Source: Trogon surrucura (lineage: Eukaryota > Chordata > Aves > Trogoniformes > Trogonidae). Taken from it: 64,000 nucleotides of DNA. Positions 46,516 through 59,195 of the stretch are shown one piece after another (positions within the stretch are counted from its first letter, which is position 1; the number at the start of each line of letters is the position of its first letter). A program made the translations under genes and the position numbers. The stretch covers positions 20,402,501 to 20,466,500 of the forward strand of contig CM036618.1 in NCBI GenBank assembly GCA_020746105.1. Reading direction: 5' to 3'. The notes below the pieces were generated by a model. It searched no databases and had not been told where the DNA came from. It worked only from the letters and a program-made list of their open reading frames with translations.

Positions 46516-49500
46516 CAGTGTTTGAATTAATTTTTTTTAGGTCATGTAGAGTGCACAGCTTAATGAAATCGTAAGATTCAGGCTTAGGCAATATTACTTT
46601 TTTTGACTACTTGCGCACACTTGCATGCAAACCTACCAAACTGTGATCTGAAATGTGTCTCTAGCAGGGTGCAGTATTACACTTGTAGCAGAAAAACTGT
46701 GATGGTCTGAAAAGTGCCAATGACTCCAATGACTACTTTGCAAATCATGACATCAGTGAGAATATGACCGTGGTTTTCCTTCTTCAGATTTGGTATCCTG
46801 AGTTTTGAAGGCTGCAACATTAATCAGAAAAACAAATAGGACTCATCTGATCTTTGTAGCAAAGTCTCTTCTTTCTGTTTCAGCATGTATAAGTGGATTA
46901 GCTTTGCAAGAGAAAAATATTCTAGATATCAGTCTCTCAGCAAGTGATCAGCAAAGTGGGGCTGCTCCTGAGGAGGAAAGTGGCAGGAGCAGAGAGTGAC
47001 ACCACCACCAGGGTGTGCCTGCCCTGACCTGCAGGAGCTGAGCAGGAGCAGGCTGGGGACACAGCTGGGCACAGGGCTGCTCACAGTGTTGCCTGCACCA
47101 GGGCCGACCTAGGGGTGTGAGGCTCATGAGCAGGGGATTTGTGAGAGGATCACAGATGTGGCTCCTCGGAGAAACCAAGTCTCTTGATGCACTCTTTTTC
47201 TTAAAATCAATGGCATTAATTAAATTTAAACATGTTTTTATCATAATTTTTACATAGTACTTCCTCTTTTAAAAAGTATTCTACTTATGACATCGTGCAA
47301 TCCATGATGTAAATTAAGGACTGCATTTTCTATAGTCAATTAGCATTATTTACATTAATTAAGGCTGATATTTGAAACGTGAGCATGCTGAGATGACAAT
47401 TCAGCCAAAAGCAGCATCAGTCACCTCTCCTGCCAAGCAGAGGTAACATCTTTTCCACATACTCTCCAGCTATTCCTGGAGCACTCCTGGCCTACTTCCA
47501 TGAGATTCCACGATCTCACTGAAGAATATTGGCCAAAAAAATCTTAAATTTGTCCTCGAAAGACAGTCACGTGCAAGATACTATGCCTCTGGTATGCTGA
47601 GAGCTCCTTAAACAAATGCTCCCCATCTTGGCATTTAATTGCAGCTCTGGGGAAGCGTTTCTTGCACCATCCCTGCTATTAGGTTTTGATTCAATCAGAG
47701 GAAGCACATAGCTTGCTGTTACTAGATGATAAACCAGGGAAGACTAGGAAAGTGGAGGATATTCATAGATCCCAGTGATCACTGGTTCAGCTACCTAAGA
47801 TTCTCACTGCTTGGTGCAGTCCAACTGATGAGGTCAAACTCAGGCAACTTCAGGTCCCATTTCTTTGAAAATGTGGTGTGGTATGCAGAGCCAGAAAAGT
47901 GCTACATCAAAACTAAATCTGGACAATAAGGACCATCCAGCTTTAGGATATACATCTGCATCTCCACTGCAGCTGTGACATTGTCATTATACAGACTCCT
48001 AGAAAAAGTAACAATATCTTCTTAAACCAGAAACATTTAAGAAATAAATATATCTCTTGGATTATATTTTTTGCCCCAGTACGTCACCTTGCTTAATTGC
48101 TTAAATCAGTGTCAAAAATAAATTCATATATCAAAACTGTCAATATTTAAATTTTTATCCACATACTAAAACTGACTTGCTATTGTTTTGCCGTTTACTG
48201 GTCATGGTCCATCCTACAAATTCAAATTCATGTTATCATTTCAATGCATCAGATTTTACTTTAATTTATTCTATATCATTCAAGAAGAAGTCAATATGGC
48301 AGAAGTCATTTACATAACAGTTGCATAATTGCATTGACTTTTTATGCCATAAGAAAGAATGTTGAACTTAATTATTCATATCACAAATATGATATGAATG
48401 TTTATGAAAAGAAATCTTTTAATTCATTCAGCATATATGTATTGTGTTGAGGAGGAGAGGACCTGATCACTTAGGAGAAATAACACCGTGATATCTTTAT
48501 GGAAGATCAGGCAGAAAAGAGTAGTTTACGGCATGATTTCAAGTGTTCACCAAATTTTGCTGGACACAGACAAAAAGCAGAAACCTAAGACTCAGAGAGG
48601 CAGGATTAAGGATGATTCCCTTCTGACTGTCTCTGATGCTGGAGGTAACTGGCACCTCAGTTTTGAGCCAAAACTCTCTCTACTTGGCCACACTTGCACA
48701 GAAACACATAGCATGAGTACCTACCCCATTCTTAAGCTTTTCTGCCATTCATAATGGGAAAACTTCTTGAATTTCAACTCCAAACCATGTATAATGCAGA
48801 TGTTTGACATTGCACAAACCTGCATACTCCTGTTTGAGGAACATTGCTTTAGGAAAACTGTAGTGTGAGTAAATTTCTTATAAAAACCTAATGCCTCAGT
48901 CAGCTTTTGGGGAAATAAGGAACGCAACTTGCAGGTCTCTTCAATCTGAGGGGTGCATATCTGCAGGAACTTCAACAAAAATTATCTGGACAGGTTGGCA
49001 TAAGGGAAGTGTTTAGCCACATTCTAACTATTGCATTTAAGCTGGGCACTGTGGAAAGGAAAGCCTGAATAATTTTGTGAGCAGGGCAAATCAACCGCAC
49101 TGGGCAAAGTTAAAAACTACAAATTATGGAAAGGCAATAAAATAACTTATTCCAATAACGTGTCTCTTTTTAAAAGCTAACTAGCCATCAGAAATTTCAA
49201 GTCAAACACTAGCATCAATTATGTGATTTTTCTAATCCTCTGATTTCTCTCTTCACAAGACAATAATTCTGGTTTACTCTAACTAAGGAAGCAAAAATCC
49301 TTCCAAATTACAGCACTGTCTAACTCAAGAGGAGATTTGAAAAGCAGCATCAACCAGCTAGCACACATTCCAACCAAAATAGATTGGTCATTGGGTCAGC
49401 AGCAGCTGAGAAGCTAAAAATGCAATTTTAGCCTCTAATGGCTTCTTTTTTAGCACAGTCTCTGCCTTGTCAATGCTTTTTTTTTTTTTTTTTTGTCTTT

Positions 49501-49839
49501 TGCCAGTGCACTTGTACAAATACTCTGGGGGGATATTCAGCATAAACTTTTACCACCAGCTGTAGCACATATTTGTCATATCATACATTATGTATTTTAA
49601 ATATATAATTTATATTTTCTTCTGGGACTAAATTTGTTCTATTAAGACTTAGAGCACAGTGCAGTGTAACTGTACAACACAAGTTGTAGTTGCTATTTGC
49701 TACCTGCTTTTGTAAAATCAATGCTGCATTTCAACTTCCGGAGATCAGATATGTAAATCAACTTATGCCCATTCATGCATAGGGGAAAACACTATTAAAC
49801 TTATGAAATAGACAAATAAAACTCAAATCAAGTGTTCAC
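46516..49839. other. Unassigned non-coding DNA with a GC-rich patch
   Basis: 46960-47180 is much richer in G and C than its flanks and contains a CAGGAGCTGAGCAGGAGCAG-type stretch. It resembles an unidentified repeat rather than a gene, and the minus frame across it is Pro/Cys/Leu-rich. The AT-rich block 47280-47400 carries homeodomain-type cores. An A/T run (T18, 49477-49494) is present. Confidence 0.45.
49477..49494. repeat. T18 homopolymer
   Basis: Eighteen consecutive T bases. Confidence 0.95.
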
Positions 49840-50018
49840 CTAGTTCAGTGGACTTTTCTTCATAGAGCTGAATAATTTCAAGAAGATCTTGGCTCTGTTT
49901 GAGAATCTCATGTTTCACTGTTGTTTCAAAAGTAGGTTTAGGGAAAAAATATAAATACGGCCAGGTAGACAAATTCTTCACTAACATATGAAAGTCACAA
50001 CTGGGCAATTTGGGTGAC
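49840..50018 (-). CDS. Candidate coding exon, unidentified gene
   Basis: On the minus strand a textbook acceptor-like tract (TTTGACTTTCATTTGCCTCAG) precedes an uninterrupted 59-codon frame, followed by a donor-like CTAG|GTGAAC. The peptide begins SPKLPSCDF and ends LYEEKSTEL, with an amphipathic helix-like stretch HEILKQSQDLLEIIQLYEE near its end. Length is 179 bp, entering after one base and leaving one base over. Composition is protein-like. Neither the gene nor a partner exon is identified. The candidate at 43148-43284 is on the same strand, but the phases do not join directly, so another exon would have to lie between. It remains a chance-level possibility. Confidence 0.3.
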
Positions 50019-53000
50019 CTGAGGCAAATGAAAGTCAAATAAAAATTCAAAAAATATTGAAAGGGAGTAAGACTGTCATCTTGCCAACATGATGACTATG
50101 AGCTTATCAACACATTCTTCTCATTATGGTGACTCAAGTATGTGATCTACTCAAGTATTTGATTTGCCACAATTCTCTTTTGACCAAAAAAGAAAGTTAT
50201 TTCAATATAGAAAAGTCTGGCATGTCTTGTGTTTTGAATAGCCAGAGTTTGAAGTGTTGGATGTCAATCAACAGTGTATTCAGTAAGGATTTGTAAACGA
50301 GTTCTAAATCTGCACATTTTGCATCTAGCCATGTACAGGAAAAATAACAAGAGCATGTTTTCATGTCACAGTGCTCCAGGTTAGGATTTGTAGCCATATT
50401 ATTCCATCAGAAAGAATTGTACCACCAGAGCCCATGGGCACAGATTTAAATATTTCAGAAAGTCTGAGGCTAGTACATGCTGCCACCATTATAGTATGTC
50501 CTGAAAGAAAAACTGCTTCCTCCACTTCCCAAGCCTCTTCTCTGAGGAATGTTAGAAAAATGTTAACGTGGTAATAAGATTCAAGTAATTATTCTCATTC
50601 TAACAGAAAATTTACACAGCCAAATGGCTGTAAATTATTGGTTTGGCTTTGTTGTTTCTATGGGTGAAATATTATATAGGGGATTCATCAGAGGGTCTGT
50701 CTTAAACTAATGTTTCAGTTGAAGAGCAGAGTAAGGGAAAAAAAAAAGACAAAAATGAATTGCAACTGCCTCTAGATGTAGAAACTCCAGGACAAAATAC
50801 TTAAACAATAAATGTGCAACATCTCCTCTAAAACTTCCTTCACACCAGATCACTCGATGGCAATTAATTCATGCAATCTTTTAGAAGAGTTTCAGATCAA
50901 TCTGTAGATGGTAAGCTGATTTCACCTCTGTCCACATTAAGTGTAATAATAATAATTAATAGAATTAGCAAGATTCTGGATGATATAGCAAAGGGATTAA
51001 AATTAAAACATCTTTTCTACATGAAAGTTACACCTCGGTGACTTACCTGAGTTCTATGAACGACCCAATAAGAGACAGACAGAAAGTGTCTGGATTCCAA
51101 GTGTTCTGGCAGTCCTCATAACTACTTCATTAAAAAACAAGAAGGGAAGCAAAGAGCTGAAGTAAATGATCAGTTTTCACAGAAGAATGGCATTACCTGG
51201 GGTCTGTAATAATATTAATTGTTATCTTATTGATGTTACTCTACAAATCCATGAATGATTCAAAAGAACTATAAACAGTGGCAAAGTTTTCCAATGAAAC
51301 AAAGTTACTGAACAAAATAAAGGCAAAGTTCAACAGTGAAAAGTTGTAGAAGGACCTACCATGACTGACTGAATGACAAAATGGCAAATATAGTTCAAAG
51401 TACCTTGGTATAAAGTGGACTATATGAAAGAAAAGATCCTAAGTTTACATACAAAAGGAACAGACTATTACCAGTCTGGAATGAGATCTTACAACTAAAA
51501 TGCATGAAAATTCCCATTGATCGCTGTCAAATAAACAAGTCAAACGATGAACATTTTTAGGAAACAGAAAGAGAGCCAGAGACAATTATTATTACCACCT
51601 TAAACTCTGATTCTTGTGTTGTGAGAACATTTTCCTTCAACATATCTAACTCCCAATTTCTCACAATAATAAATCTGAAAGTGTCCTGGGAATTCCTTAA
51701 TCATGTGATCTCCATCCAAATTGGGGAATTTGAAATTACCTGTACCTATTTACCAGCTACCTCTTATTCCCATAATACTCAGTAACACACATGTATACAG
51801 ATAAAAAGTAGAGGACAAAATACACGAGACTGCACCATGCTAATTTTAGCCAGGGATCATCCCGGTCCTAGTAAGAAAGCATATTCTTTGTTGAAATCTA
51901 AGATTGCCAGCAGAAGCATGAACTAGAATAAAACTGAGGATTTTTTTTTTCTTCTTAGTAGGCTATGTCAAATAGAATTAATTCATCATAAACTTATTTC
52001 ACATTGATCACAAAACATCCATTCAATCAGACTTTCTGCTGTTTGGAGTAAATCAGAGAGAAAAGGCTGAAAGCATTGAGTATTTAAGACATGTAATTAT
52101 TCCAGTTACAAGAAATATGAGGATCTTGTCTTGCCTTAATAAAAATCCTTTTCCTTATCACTCGCATCTAGAAATTGCATTGATCATCCTACTTTCCTCA
52201 TTAGTCATAATAAACTTCAATGACCAATGAGTTATGACACACAGTGTATTTCTGTCCATTTTCAGTTCCAAGGCATGGTTTGAGTTCTTGAACTTCATGG
52301 CTTCTTCTATCATTGTTTAATTATATCTTTCAAGTTTCTCTCATAATTTTTTATTTTTACGATCATAAGTTAGCAACTAGATACAGAGATGAAACTGTTT
52401 CATTCATTTTTCCGCTTTCATCTTTGTTCTTAAAATACTTCGTATCTCCCAGCTGTAACTCCAATAATGCAGCATACCTAAGGTAGTTTGTTTCTCCTAT
52501 ACAACTATGAAAAGGACAAACACAATATTAGGAGATACATTTTCTCCAGGCTTCTTGGTATTGTAGACAAAATCAGCCTCTGCTCTCAGAAAGATATGGA
52601 GCTGGTACTGTTCACTCCTGCCGCAGTCTGAGGAGAAGGTGAGGAAGGACAGAATGTCCAGGACAGACTGCTCCACAGGGCATGGGAGCTGGGAGACAGG
52701 GTGACAGCCAGGTTGGATAGACAGGGTCCTCACTGACCCAGACCCTGTCCCACAGCCCCCAAATGAGGTGAGCAGAGAAGGTCAGCCAAGAGCCCAGTGA
52801 TCTCCAGAGAAGTTCGCGGTGATGAGGAAAGTCAACAGTCCAGTCAACACCTATCTATGTTTTATAACATATTAACTTTAAAATACCTGCAGCTTTCAAA
52901 CTCATTACCTCCTTGGGGTTTGGAAAATTCAGATAAATACCGTGCACATTATTACTATTAGTGGTAGTAGTACTCCTCTGTATTATTCATATGAGATGTA

Positions 53001-53708
53001 TGTACAAATTGTCTGTTTTGTTTTGGTGAAAAATGGGGAATATCTCTAGCAGGAACAGTACTGCTTTAGTAAGCAGGTTTTGGGGGAAAAAATGCCCTTT
53101 TTTGTGGATATGTCTTCTGGAGAACAGTTTTTCACTTTGGCTGTGCAAATTTATTCTGGTGGAAAGCAGGGAAAAACAAACTCAGTATAGTTCTGAAACA
53201 CTTCTACAGTAGTATACTGAGTACCTAAAAGCCTTGGAGAGTGAAATCTGACATTGCAGATAAACTGATAAGTGATGTCAGAGTAAATGTACTCATAAAG
53301 AGCATTAGTAACATCATCTCTATCTCTTGAAATATTTCACAATTTTGTGTGTATGTAGGCACTTTTAATCAATTAATTTTTAAGAATTTTCATTGATTTG
53401 TAGGACCTTACTGTAAACCATCTTGCTTCAAAAAGTATGTTGAATTTTATAGCCAAATGATGAAAAAAAATATATCTCAGACAGAGAGAAATAAAAAATT
53501 AAATTATTTTTCTTGTAAGGTGAAGGACAACAGTATTTACGATCTGATTGGTTTGAAAGATGAGAGTGAAAAATGGCTGTAGATTATTGATTTGATTCTG
53601 GAAACAACTGAAATGCCTATCCTTATGTCAAGTTTGATTTGCAAATTTTAAACTATTATAAAATGTCATTAAAGGATTTTAGCTTATTTTTGACATAATT
53701 TTGAATGA

Positions 53709-53731
53709 CTGCCACATTTTTAATGTGGCAG
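53709..53731. repeat. Perfect 10-bp hairpin with 3-base loop
   Basis: CTGCCACATT (53709-53718), loop TTT, AATGTGGCAG (53722-53731). Stem and loop are stable, but no miRNA-like arms beyond this were seen. Confidence 0.9.
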
Positions 53732-54109
53732 CTGAAGGTCAGTAGGATGTCACAAAGCACTTTAAATTGTTTGCTAACATAACCGATGCCAAACATTTGC
53801 AAGTGAGAAGATCATGCTTCTGAAATTTATTTCTTAATCTCGAATTTATAAATCAGTAAATGATTACATGTGCAAAATGATACATTATTCGGGTTGCTCA
53901 GGTGTTTTTAAGTTTAAATAAAACCAGAAATTTTATTTTTGCTTGAACATCCCCTAATATTTGTCATCATATTGCCACATATAGGAAACAACGTCTTTGA
54001 GTTTTCAGTGAAAAGAATGAAAATGATTTAAAAGTATATTTTGCACAGCTATTTTTACTTTAAGAGATAGTGAACAATTTTCACTAATAATTTTTAAGCA
54101 AGTAACATT

Positions 54110-54310
54110 GACTAGTTCTGTGATTTATATTCATTCATATCCAATGATTTGCATCTAAATGCTCACAATCGGAGTCCTATAAATGCTAGCTCCTTTCAAA
54201 GCACATCGACACCGAGGATAAATACAGGCATCTACTAATGTGGGCACTGCCTACTGAAATTCTAATTAATATAGTGTGGTTTATCTGCATACATGCAAAA
54301 CATTAATATC
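54110..54310. promoter_or_regulatory. Candidate conserved non-coding element
   Basis: Contains an octamer-like ATTTGCAT (about 54147), a RUNX-like TGTGGTTT (about 54276) and TAATTA cores, in sequence that does not read as coding or repeat. Only alignment could show constraint. Confidence 0.2.
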
Positions 54311-54709
54311 TTGTAGCATTGTATTGCTAGTTAAAACAGAAGTCTTACTACCGAGTGAGGAACACAGGAAATCTAGAGGCAAATTTATGCTCCCTTAAGA
54401 AAGAACATGAATTGCAAGGATATTGAAAGATTCACTCCAGTGAATTCTAGATTTCACCATTATTACCACCACAGGATAATCACTAGGATACCAAATACAT
54501 CAGGTGCTATAAGAACAAAAATGTAGACCAGGGGAACATACTATCTACAGTATAAACAAACCATAAAGAATTTGTAAAATGAATAAATAAAAGCAAAGCC
54601 TAGAAATTGAACAGCGTTATGTTCATCTACATACAAAATTTGAGGAATTTTCTAATAAATGTGTGTATGTACTTAAGAGAAACAGTATATGTTCCTCCTC
54701 TAAATTCAT

Positions 54710-54767
54710 TTACACTTAGTATTTTGATATTTTGTTTAAGTATTTACACTTGGTATTTTCATATTTA
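54710..54767. repeat. Tandem duplication, about 34-bp period
   Basis: TTACACTTAGTATTTTGATA at 54710 and TTACACTTGGTATTTTCATA at 54744, both continuing T-rich. Two copies, about 90% identical over 24 bases. Confidence 0.75.
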
Positions 54768-55879
54768 GGTATTTTCTGGTAAATATCTTGTCAAAATCTC
54801 ACATGACCTGATAAAACTAAACCCTAATGTTTCATTCTTATTTGTCAGTCCTGCAAGAAAAGGAGTACTGAACCAAATAAATGGTCCATCTCAGTCCAGT
54901 AAATTTCCAACAGCAGGTGCTTAAATAAAGTATAGAAGAGCAGTGTAGGTATATTTTCCCTTCCCCTCCACTAATTCTGCATAATTATGCATCAGTAGCT
55001 TAAGAATTTCAGTTATTGGTGGTTGGATCACCTAGAACACTGGCTTCAGGGGTCACTCTTAAAAGACCATTCACACCATATAGAAGAGTAATCGAGCATG
55101 GTTTTTACTATTTTCTGTAATATAATAAAATTATTTTTAATTTTTTAATTAACTAGTTATACAAATTTAAAACCAGAGCATTACTGACAGTAATGAAACC
55201 GTAGATTTACTGAAACATATCCACTGCTGAACACTTTTTTAACACGTCTGTGAACACATTAATATTTTCCTGCATGATTAACTATTCAAGTTTTCCTCAC
55301 AGGAACAGATGGTTTAAACATAGTTGATAAGAAGTCTTGGGTTATTTACATACCACTTAGATAATTTTGGTTTTTCTTCAAGCAGAATAAAGGTTCACAG
55401 AAAGGGATGCATGTTCCCCTCCACTAAAAGCATTGAAAACAAAACACGAATTGCAACAACAGGTAAATAATAATTCGTGAACATACTGTAAACCAACATC
55501 CATTTGTGTTTCAATAACCAGGTATGCATTTTGTGTAACTTCTGTACTGTGGATTTTGTTATATAGCAGCTGCAGACAAAAAACGAACCCTCTTAATCTT
55601 TCACTTAGATTATTGCCAGAAAAGAAGCTGTATGATAGATAAATTAAGACTGAAATGTCACTGCAAAGATGAAATGATGGTTGTATACTTAAGACGTGTC
55701 AAGGACCTTGAAAGTTCACATTTAAAAACCTGGCTCTACAGCATGCCTCCTATGTGAGCTTGAGCAACCAACTTTGAGCTTAATTCTACAAAGAGCACTG
55801 GAGTCATTATCAGAGCCACAAAACTTCTTAGGAAAACAGGCAGCAAATTGTGTCAGATGTTGTGGTCTTCTGAAAAGGG

Positions 55880-55915
55880 GGCAGTGAGCACAAAAATGGA
55901 AGGCAGTGAGCACAA
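55880..55915. repeat. Tandem duplication, 22-bp period
   Basis: GGCAGTGAGCACAA occurs at 55880-55893 and again at 55902-55915, separated by AAATGGAA. Confidence 0.8.
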
Positions 55916-56029
55916 CAGCATGCTCAAGATACCTCCTGGATCATGAACTCTAGTCATTTGCTAATGAAGACAAGCTACAACACAATCTTTTCCATAAACT
56001 GCTGCAGTTCCTCTGAAACAAATCAAGAT

Positions 56030-57280
56030 TGTGCCTTCTTCTAGAAGGCTGTTCCAAATTTTCACTGCATTCATGGTTCATGAAAACCCTAGGTTTCTTC
56101 TAATTTCCCATCTATTTATGTCCTTGTGCCAACACTAATCTAACTCAAATACATCCTCTCCCTTCACCCCAAGAGTGATTAATCATACCTTTTTCAATCT
56201 CCATTTTGCAAGATTAAGCAAGCGAGACTCCTTTTCCAGCCTCTCCTCAAACAACAGTTTCCAGACATTTGACAATCTTTTTTTCCACCTATTCTAATTT
56301 TAAATGTATCTTTCTCAGCTCTAAGCACCAAGGCCCGGAGGTCTTATGAGACAAATACCACTATACATCCACTAGACATATGTTGCTCAGAATATGCCTG
56401 GCTAGCATTTGCTCTTTTCATGACGACCTGTGTGCATATGTTCGATTCTCTGTCCTGTACAGATAAAGAGCCATTACCTTAGCACCTTTCAGTCCCTATT
56501 TCATGGCCGTGTTCCCTCTGCTATTAATACTCTTTCCTTATAATACTGTTACTCTCAGACCTCATCATCATTCAGTTTTCCTACCAAATTATATTCTCAT
56601 CCTCCTTCCTGTTAGTTTGTGACCTTAGTAATTTTTACTAACATGTATCTACCTCTGTCCACTTATGACAATATTAAACAAAATGGTCTGAAGATGGATC
56701 TTTGAGAAATTTCCACGTAATGACTTCCTTCCAACCCAACAGTTCCCCTTTCAGTTTCACCCAACAGCATTTTTATCCAGATCTTTAGACACATAATAGT
56801 ATTTATATTAATCCTCAGCTTCTGTTGTTGAACTAATAACCTCTCATGAGGCACTGTATTCAAAGACTGCCTTTTATTCTAGATAGATGAGCTCTGCTGC
56901 AGTTCACTTGTCTGGAAAATCAGTTATATTCTTTCAGGCAAGTATCACATTAGCCTCCACATCCATTATTTGGTAAAACCATTTTGTGTCTTACTTCATC
57001 GTTATTTATTTCCACATCTCATACCCTTCTTCAGTTCTGTAATTGTACCAAAGTATTTTGTATTATTGAGGTTATATTAACAAGTCTGTAGCTGGTAAAT
57101 CACTTTTTTGTTTCCTTAAAAGTGTGCACATAAACATACCACATTTCTTACTTTCCAGTCATATTAACCAATTCCAAGTCCACAGATAGTATAACAGATA
57201 TTCTTAACAGCAAATGAGCAATTTTACATGCAAGCCTCTTCAGTGCTCCAGCCTAGAGACGATCTAGTCCTATACACAGA
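56030..57280 (-). mobile_element. Ancient CR1/L3-like LINE, about 1.25 kb
   Basis: Plus-strand motifs, read in order, match the reverse complement of a CR1/L3 LINE from 3' UTR into RT: AGAAGGCTGTTCCAAATTTT, CCAGCCTCTCCTCAAACAAC, CTGGCTAGCATTTGCTCTTT, TATTAAACAAAATGGTCTGA, ATCCAGATCTTTAGACACAT, then AACAAGTCTGTAGCTGGTAA (the RT thumb side of old CR1 copies). Identity is low and no frame survives, so it is assigned from conserved order rather than from a readable protein. The oldest element in the window. Confidence 0.6.
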
Positions 57281-58257
57281 AGTATGACTTTAAATCAGGT
57301 AAGTAAAATAGAAGAGATCTTCCGAAAATCTGGCCTTGACTGTTGGTGGTTAGTACTGTACTCATCTCAAAACTGGGCATACTTCCTCTACAAGAGATTT
57401 TATCTATCTATAAACAGGAAAAGAGATAATAAAATAAGTCGGAATACATCTCTAATGTTTCCAGATCATGACGTATAAAGGACATTAGAAGTGTTTCTCA
57501 CATGGTTTCAAAAATCATTTGCAATTTGAAGAAAATACCTCACAAAAACTGAATTAGTTCCGTCGCTGTATTGTTCAAAAAAGACAACAAATAAAAAACC
57601 TGAAAAAAAAAAGCAAAAACACTGAGGGGAGATTTCATAACTGCACTGATGTACAGGAAGAATTTTAGACACTAATATATTTAAGCAAATTAAAAAATGA
57701 CAGTGGCTGAAAGTCAAAATAGATTAATTTGAATTAGAAACAAGATACATATTTTAAAAAATGAAAGTGGTTAAGGAATGAAACAAAGCCTTAAGAAACG
57801 TAATGAATTCTCTGTCTCTTAATGTCAGCAAATCAGAAGCCTCTTGGTATGGCAGAGCACAGCAGCCCTGTCCCTAGCAGCATGCTAAAATGATTATACA
57901 GCTTTGGAATCTCTAATCATGTTATCATACTGCTAGTGCCAGGGCTGATGAGTTCTGTCACACATTTGGGGAACCAGAAAGAAGAGCTGCAGTGATCAGC
58001 ATTCTCCAGGAGATGTATCTGCCTAAAAACCTGCAGACCATAGTAAAGAAAAGTTTTCAAGAAGTCAAGGTAGAAGGAATTTCAGTGTGGATAGCATAAG
58101 AGCATTTCTCCCTAAACTTTTCTAGATAAAGTTCTGAAAATTTATGTCGAAGCAGCACTTGTCTCTAATTAAATATATAAAAAGCTGAAGGATCAGAGAT
58201 TGCCAGCACTGATGGAAGACAACAGAACAAACATGCAATCTCAGCTGAATGTTTCAG

Positions 58258-58282
58258 AAAAAAAAAAAAAAAAAAAAAAAAA
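58258..58282 (+). repeat. A25 homopolymer
   Basis: Twenty-five consecutive A bases. The sequence upstream does not match a known retroposon, so it is not called a retroposed tail. Confidence 0.95.
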
Positions 58283-59179
58283 CAACCCAAAGTATAGGTA
58301 TTTCAGAAAGAGCATTATAAAAAATAAAATGTTCTTGAAAAAAGTATCAGAGAGCATGAAGGAAATCAAAACTCAGATCTTTATGTAAAACAGGTCCTTC
58401 ATGTATCAGAAAATAGATACAATTTTTAAAAAGGCTTTAAAAATCAGTGTGTATCGACAATGTCTATCAAGAAGAATGACATTTTAGAGCACTGTGTTGT
58501 CAGCCTGAAAGAGGTACTCCAGAGCACAGATGTGATGGAAAAAGAACCCCATCTACAGATGCATTTCTACCCATATGACTACCTGTGTGCATGTAAGATG
58601 CCATAGCTTTTCTGTCACATAAGGAGACAAAGGATTACTTGTCATATACTTAGCCACTTTTTAACTACTATCACTCATTTTGTTGTGGTTGTCTCTGTCG
58701 AAAAGTAATGGTAACTTCAGGTCACGTCTGTACTGAGAAATCACACAGTGCTGGAGAACCATCCCAATCACTGCAATTTGATTTTATTTGCCATTGAACT
58801 GCTGCTGTCAGACTTTTGACCCATGTTGACACCTGCTCACCCAAACAATTCTTGGATACAATTTGATCGTGTGGGTCAGGGACTATTCCCAGGCAGGGAC
58901 CATTCTCCAAAGATAGTCTGAAGACAGGCAACCTGTTTTGGACTGACAGTGTGGACACAGACTTTTCCATGCCAGTTTGTCCCAGTGTCTTTTCCTGAGT
59001 GCCAAAGGGACAGCTTTGTTTCACTGCAGACAACTAAATACTTTTCTTAATTGCTACTTACTCCTTTTCTGCTAAACAATAATAAATAGCGTTGAGTCAG
59101 TATCAGATACAAATATCTTTAAAGCAAAGATAATTCAGAGTAACATCTGAATGGCACAGAAATAACAGTTCTCTAAAGC

Positions 59180-59195
59180 AAAAAAAAAAAAAAAA
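59180..59195 (+). repeat. A16 homopolymer
   Basis: Sixteen consecutive A bases in plain AT-rich DNA. Confidence 0.95.

Larger units (their letters stand above)
50019..56029. other. AT-rich non-coding DNA
   Basis: Mostly plain AT-rich sequence. 52560-52800 is a GC-rich patch with a minus frame (52497-52733). 53709-53731 is a strong hairpin. 54110-54310 may be a conserved element. 54710-54767 and 55880-55915 are short tandem duplications. No transposon or gene recognised. Confidence 0.45.

Noticed and set aside
48721-48978. Minus frame with an acceptor-like CTGCAG and donor-like GTTTGT
   Set aside because: Weaker splice sites than 49840-50018, and phases do not link the candidates convincingly.
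50197-50397. Minus frame just upstream of the 49840 candidate exon
   Set aside because: No usable donor before its stop; cannot be joined to the next candidate.
56400-56470. GTTCGATTC resembling a tRNA T-arm box
   Set aside because: No cloverleaf, no A box at the right distance, and it lies in an ancient LINE.
57243-57298. Exon-like segment ending in CAG|GTAAGT
   Set aside because: All three frames contain stops and it lies at the end of an ancient LINE.
58258-58282. A25 tail as evidence for a processed pseudogene
   Set aside because: The sequence upstream shows no gene-like or retroposon sequence.
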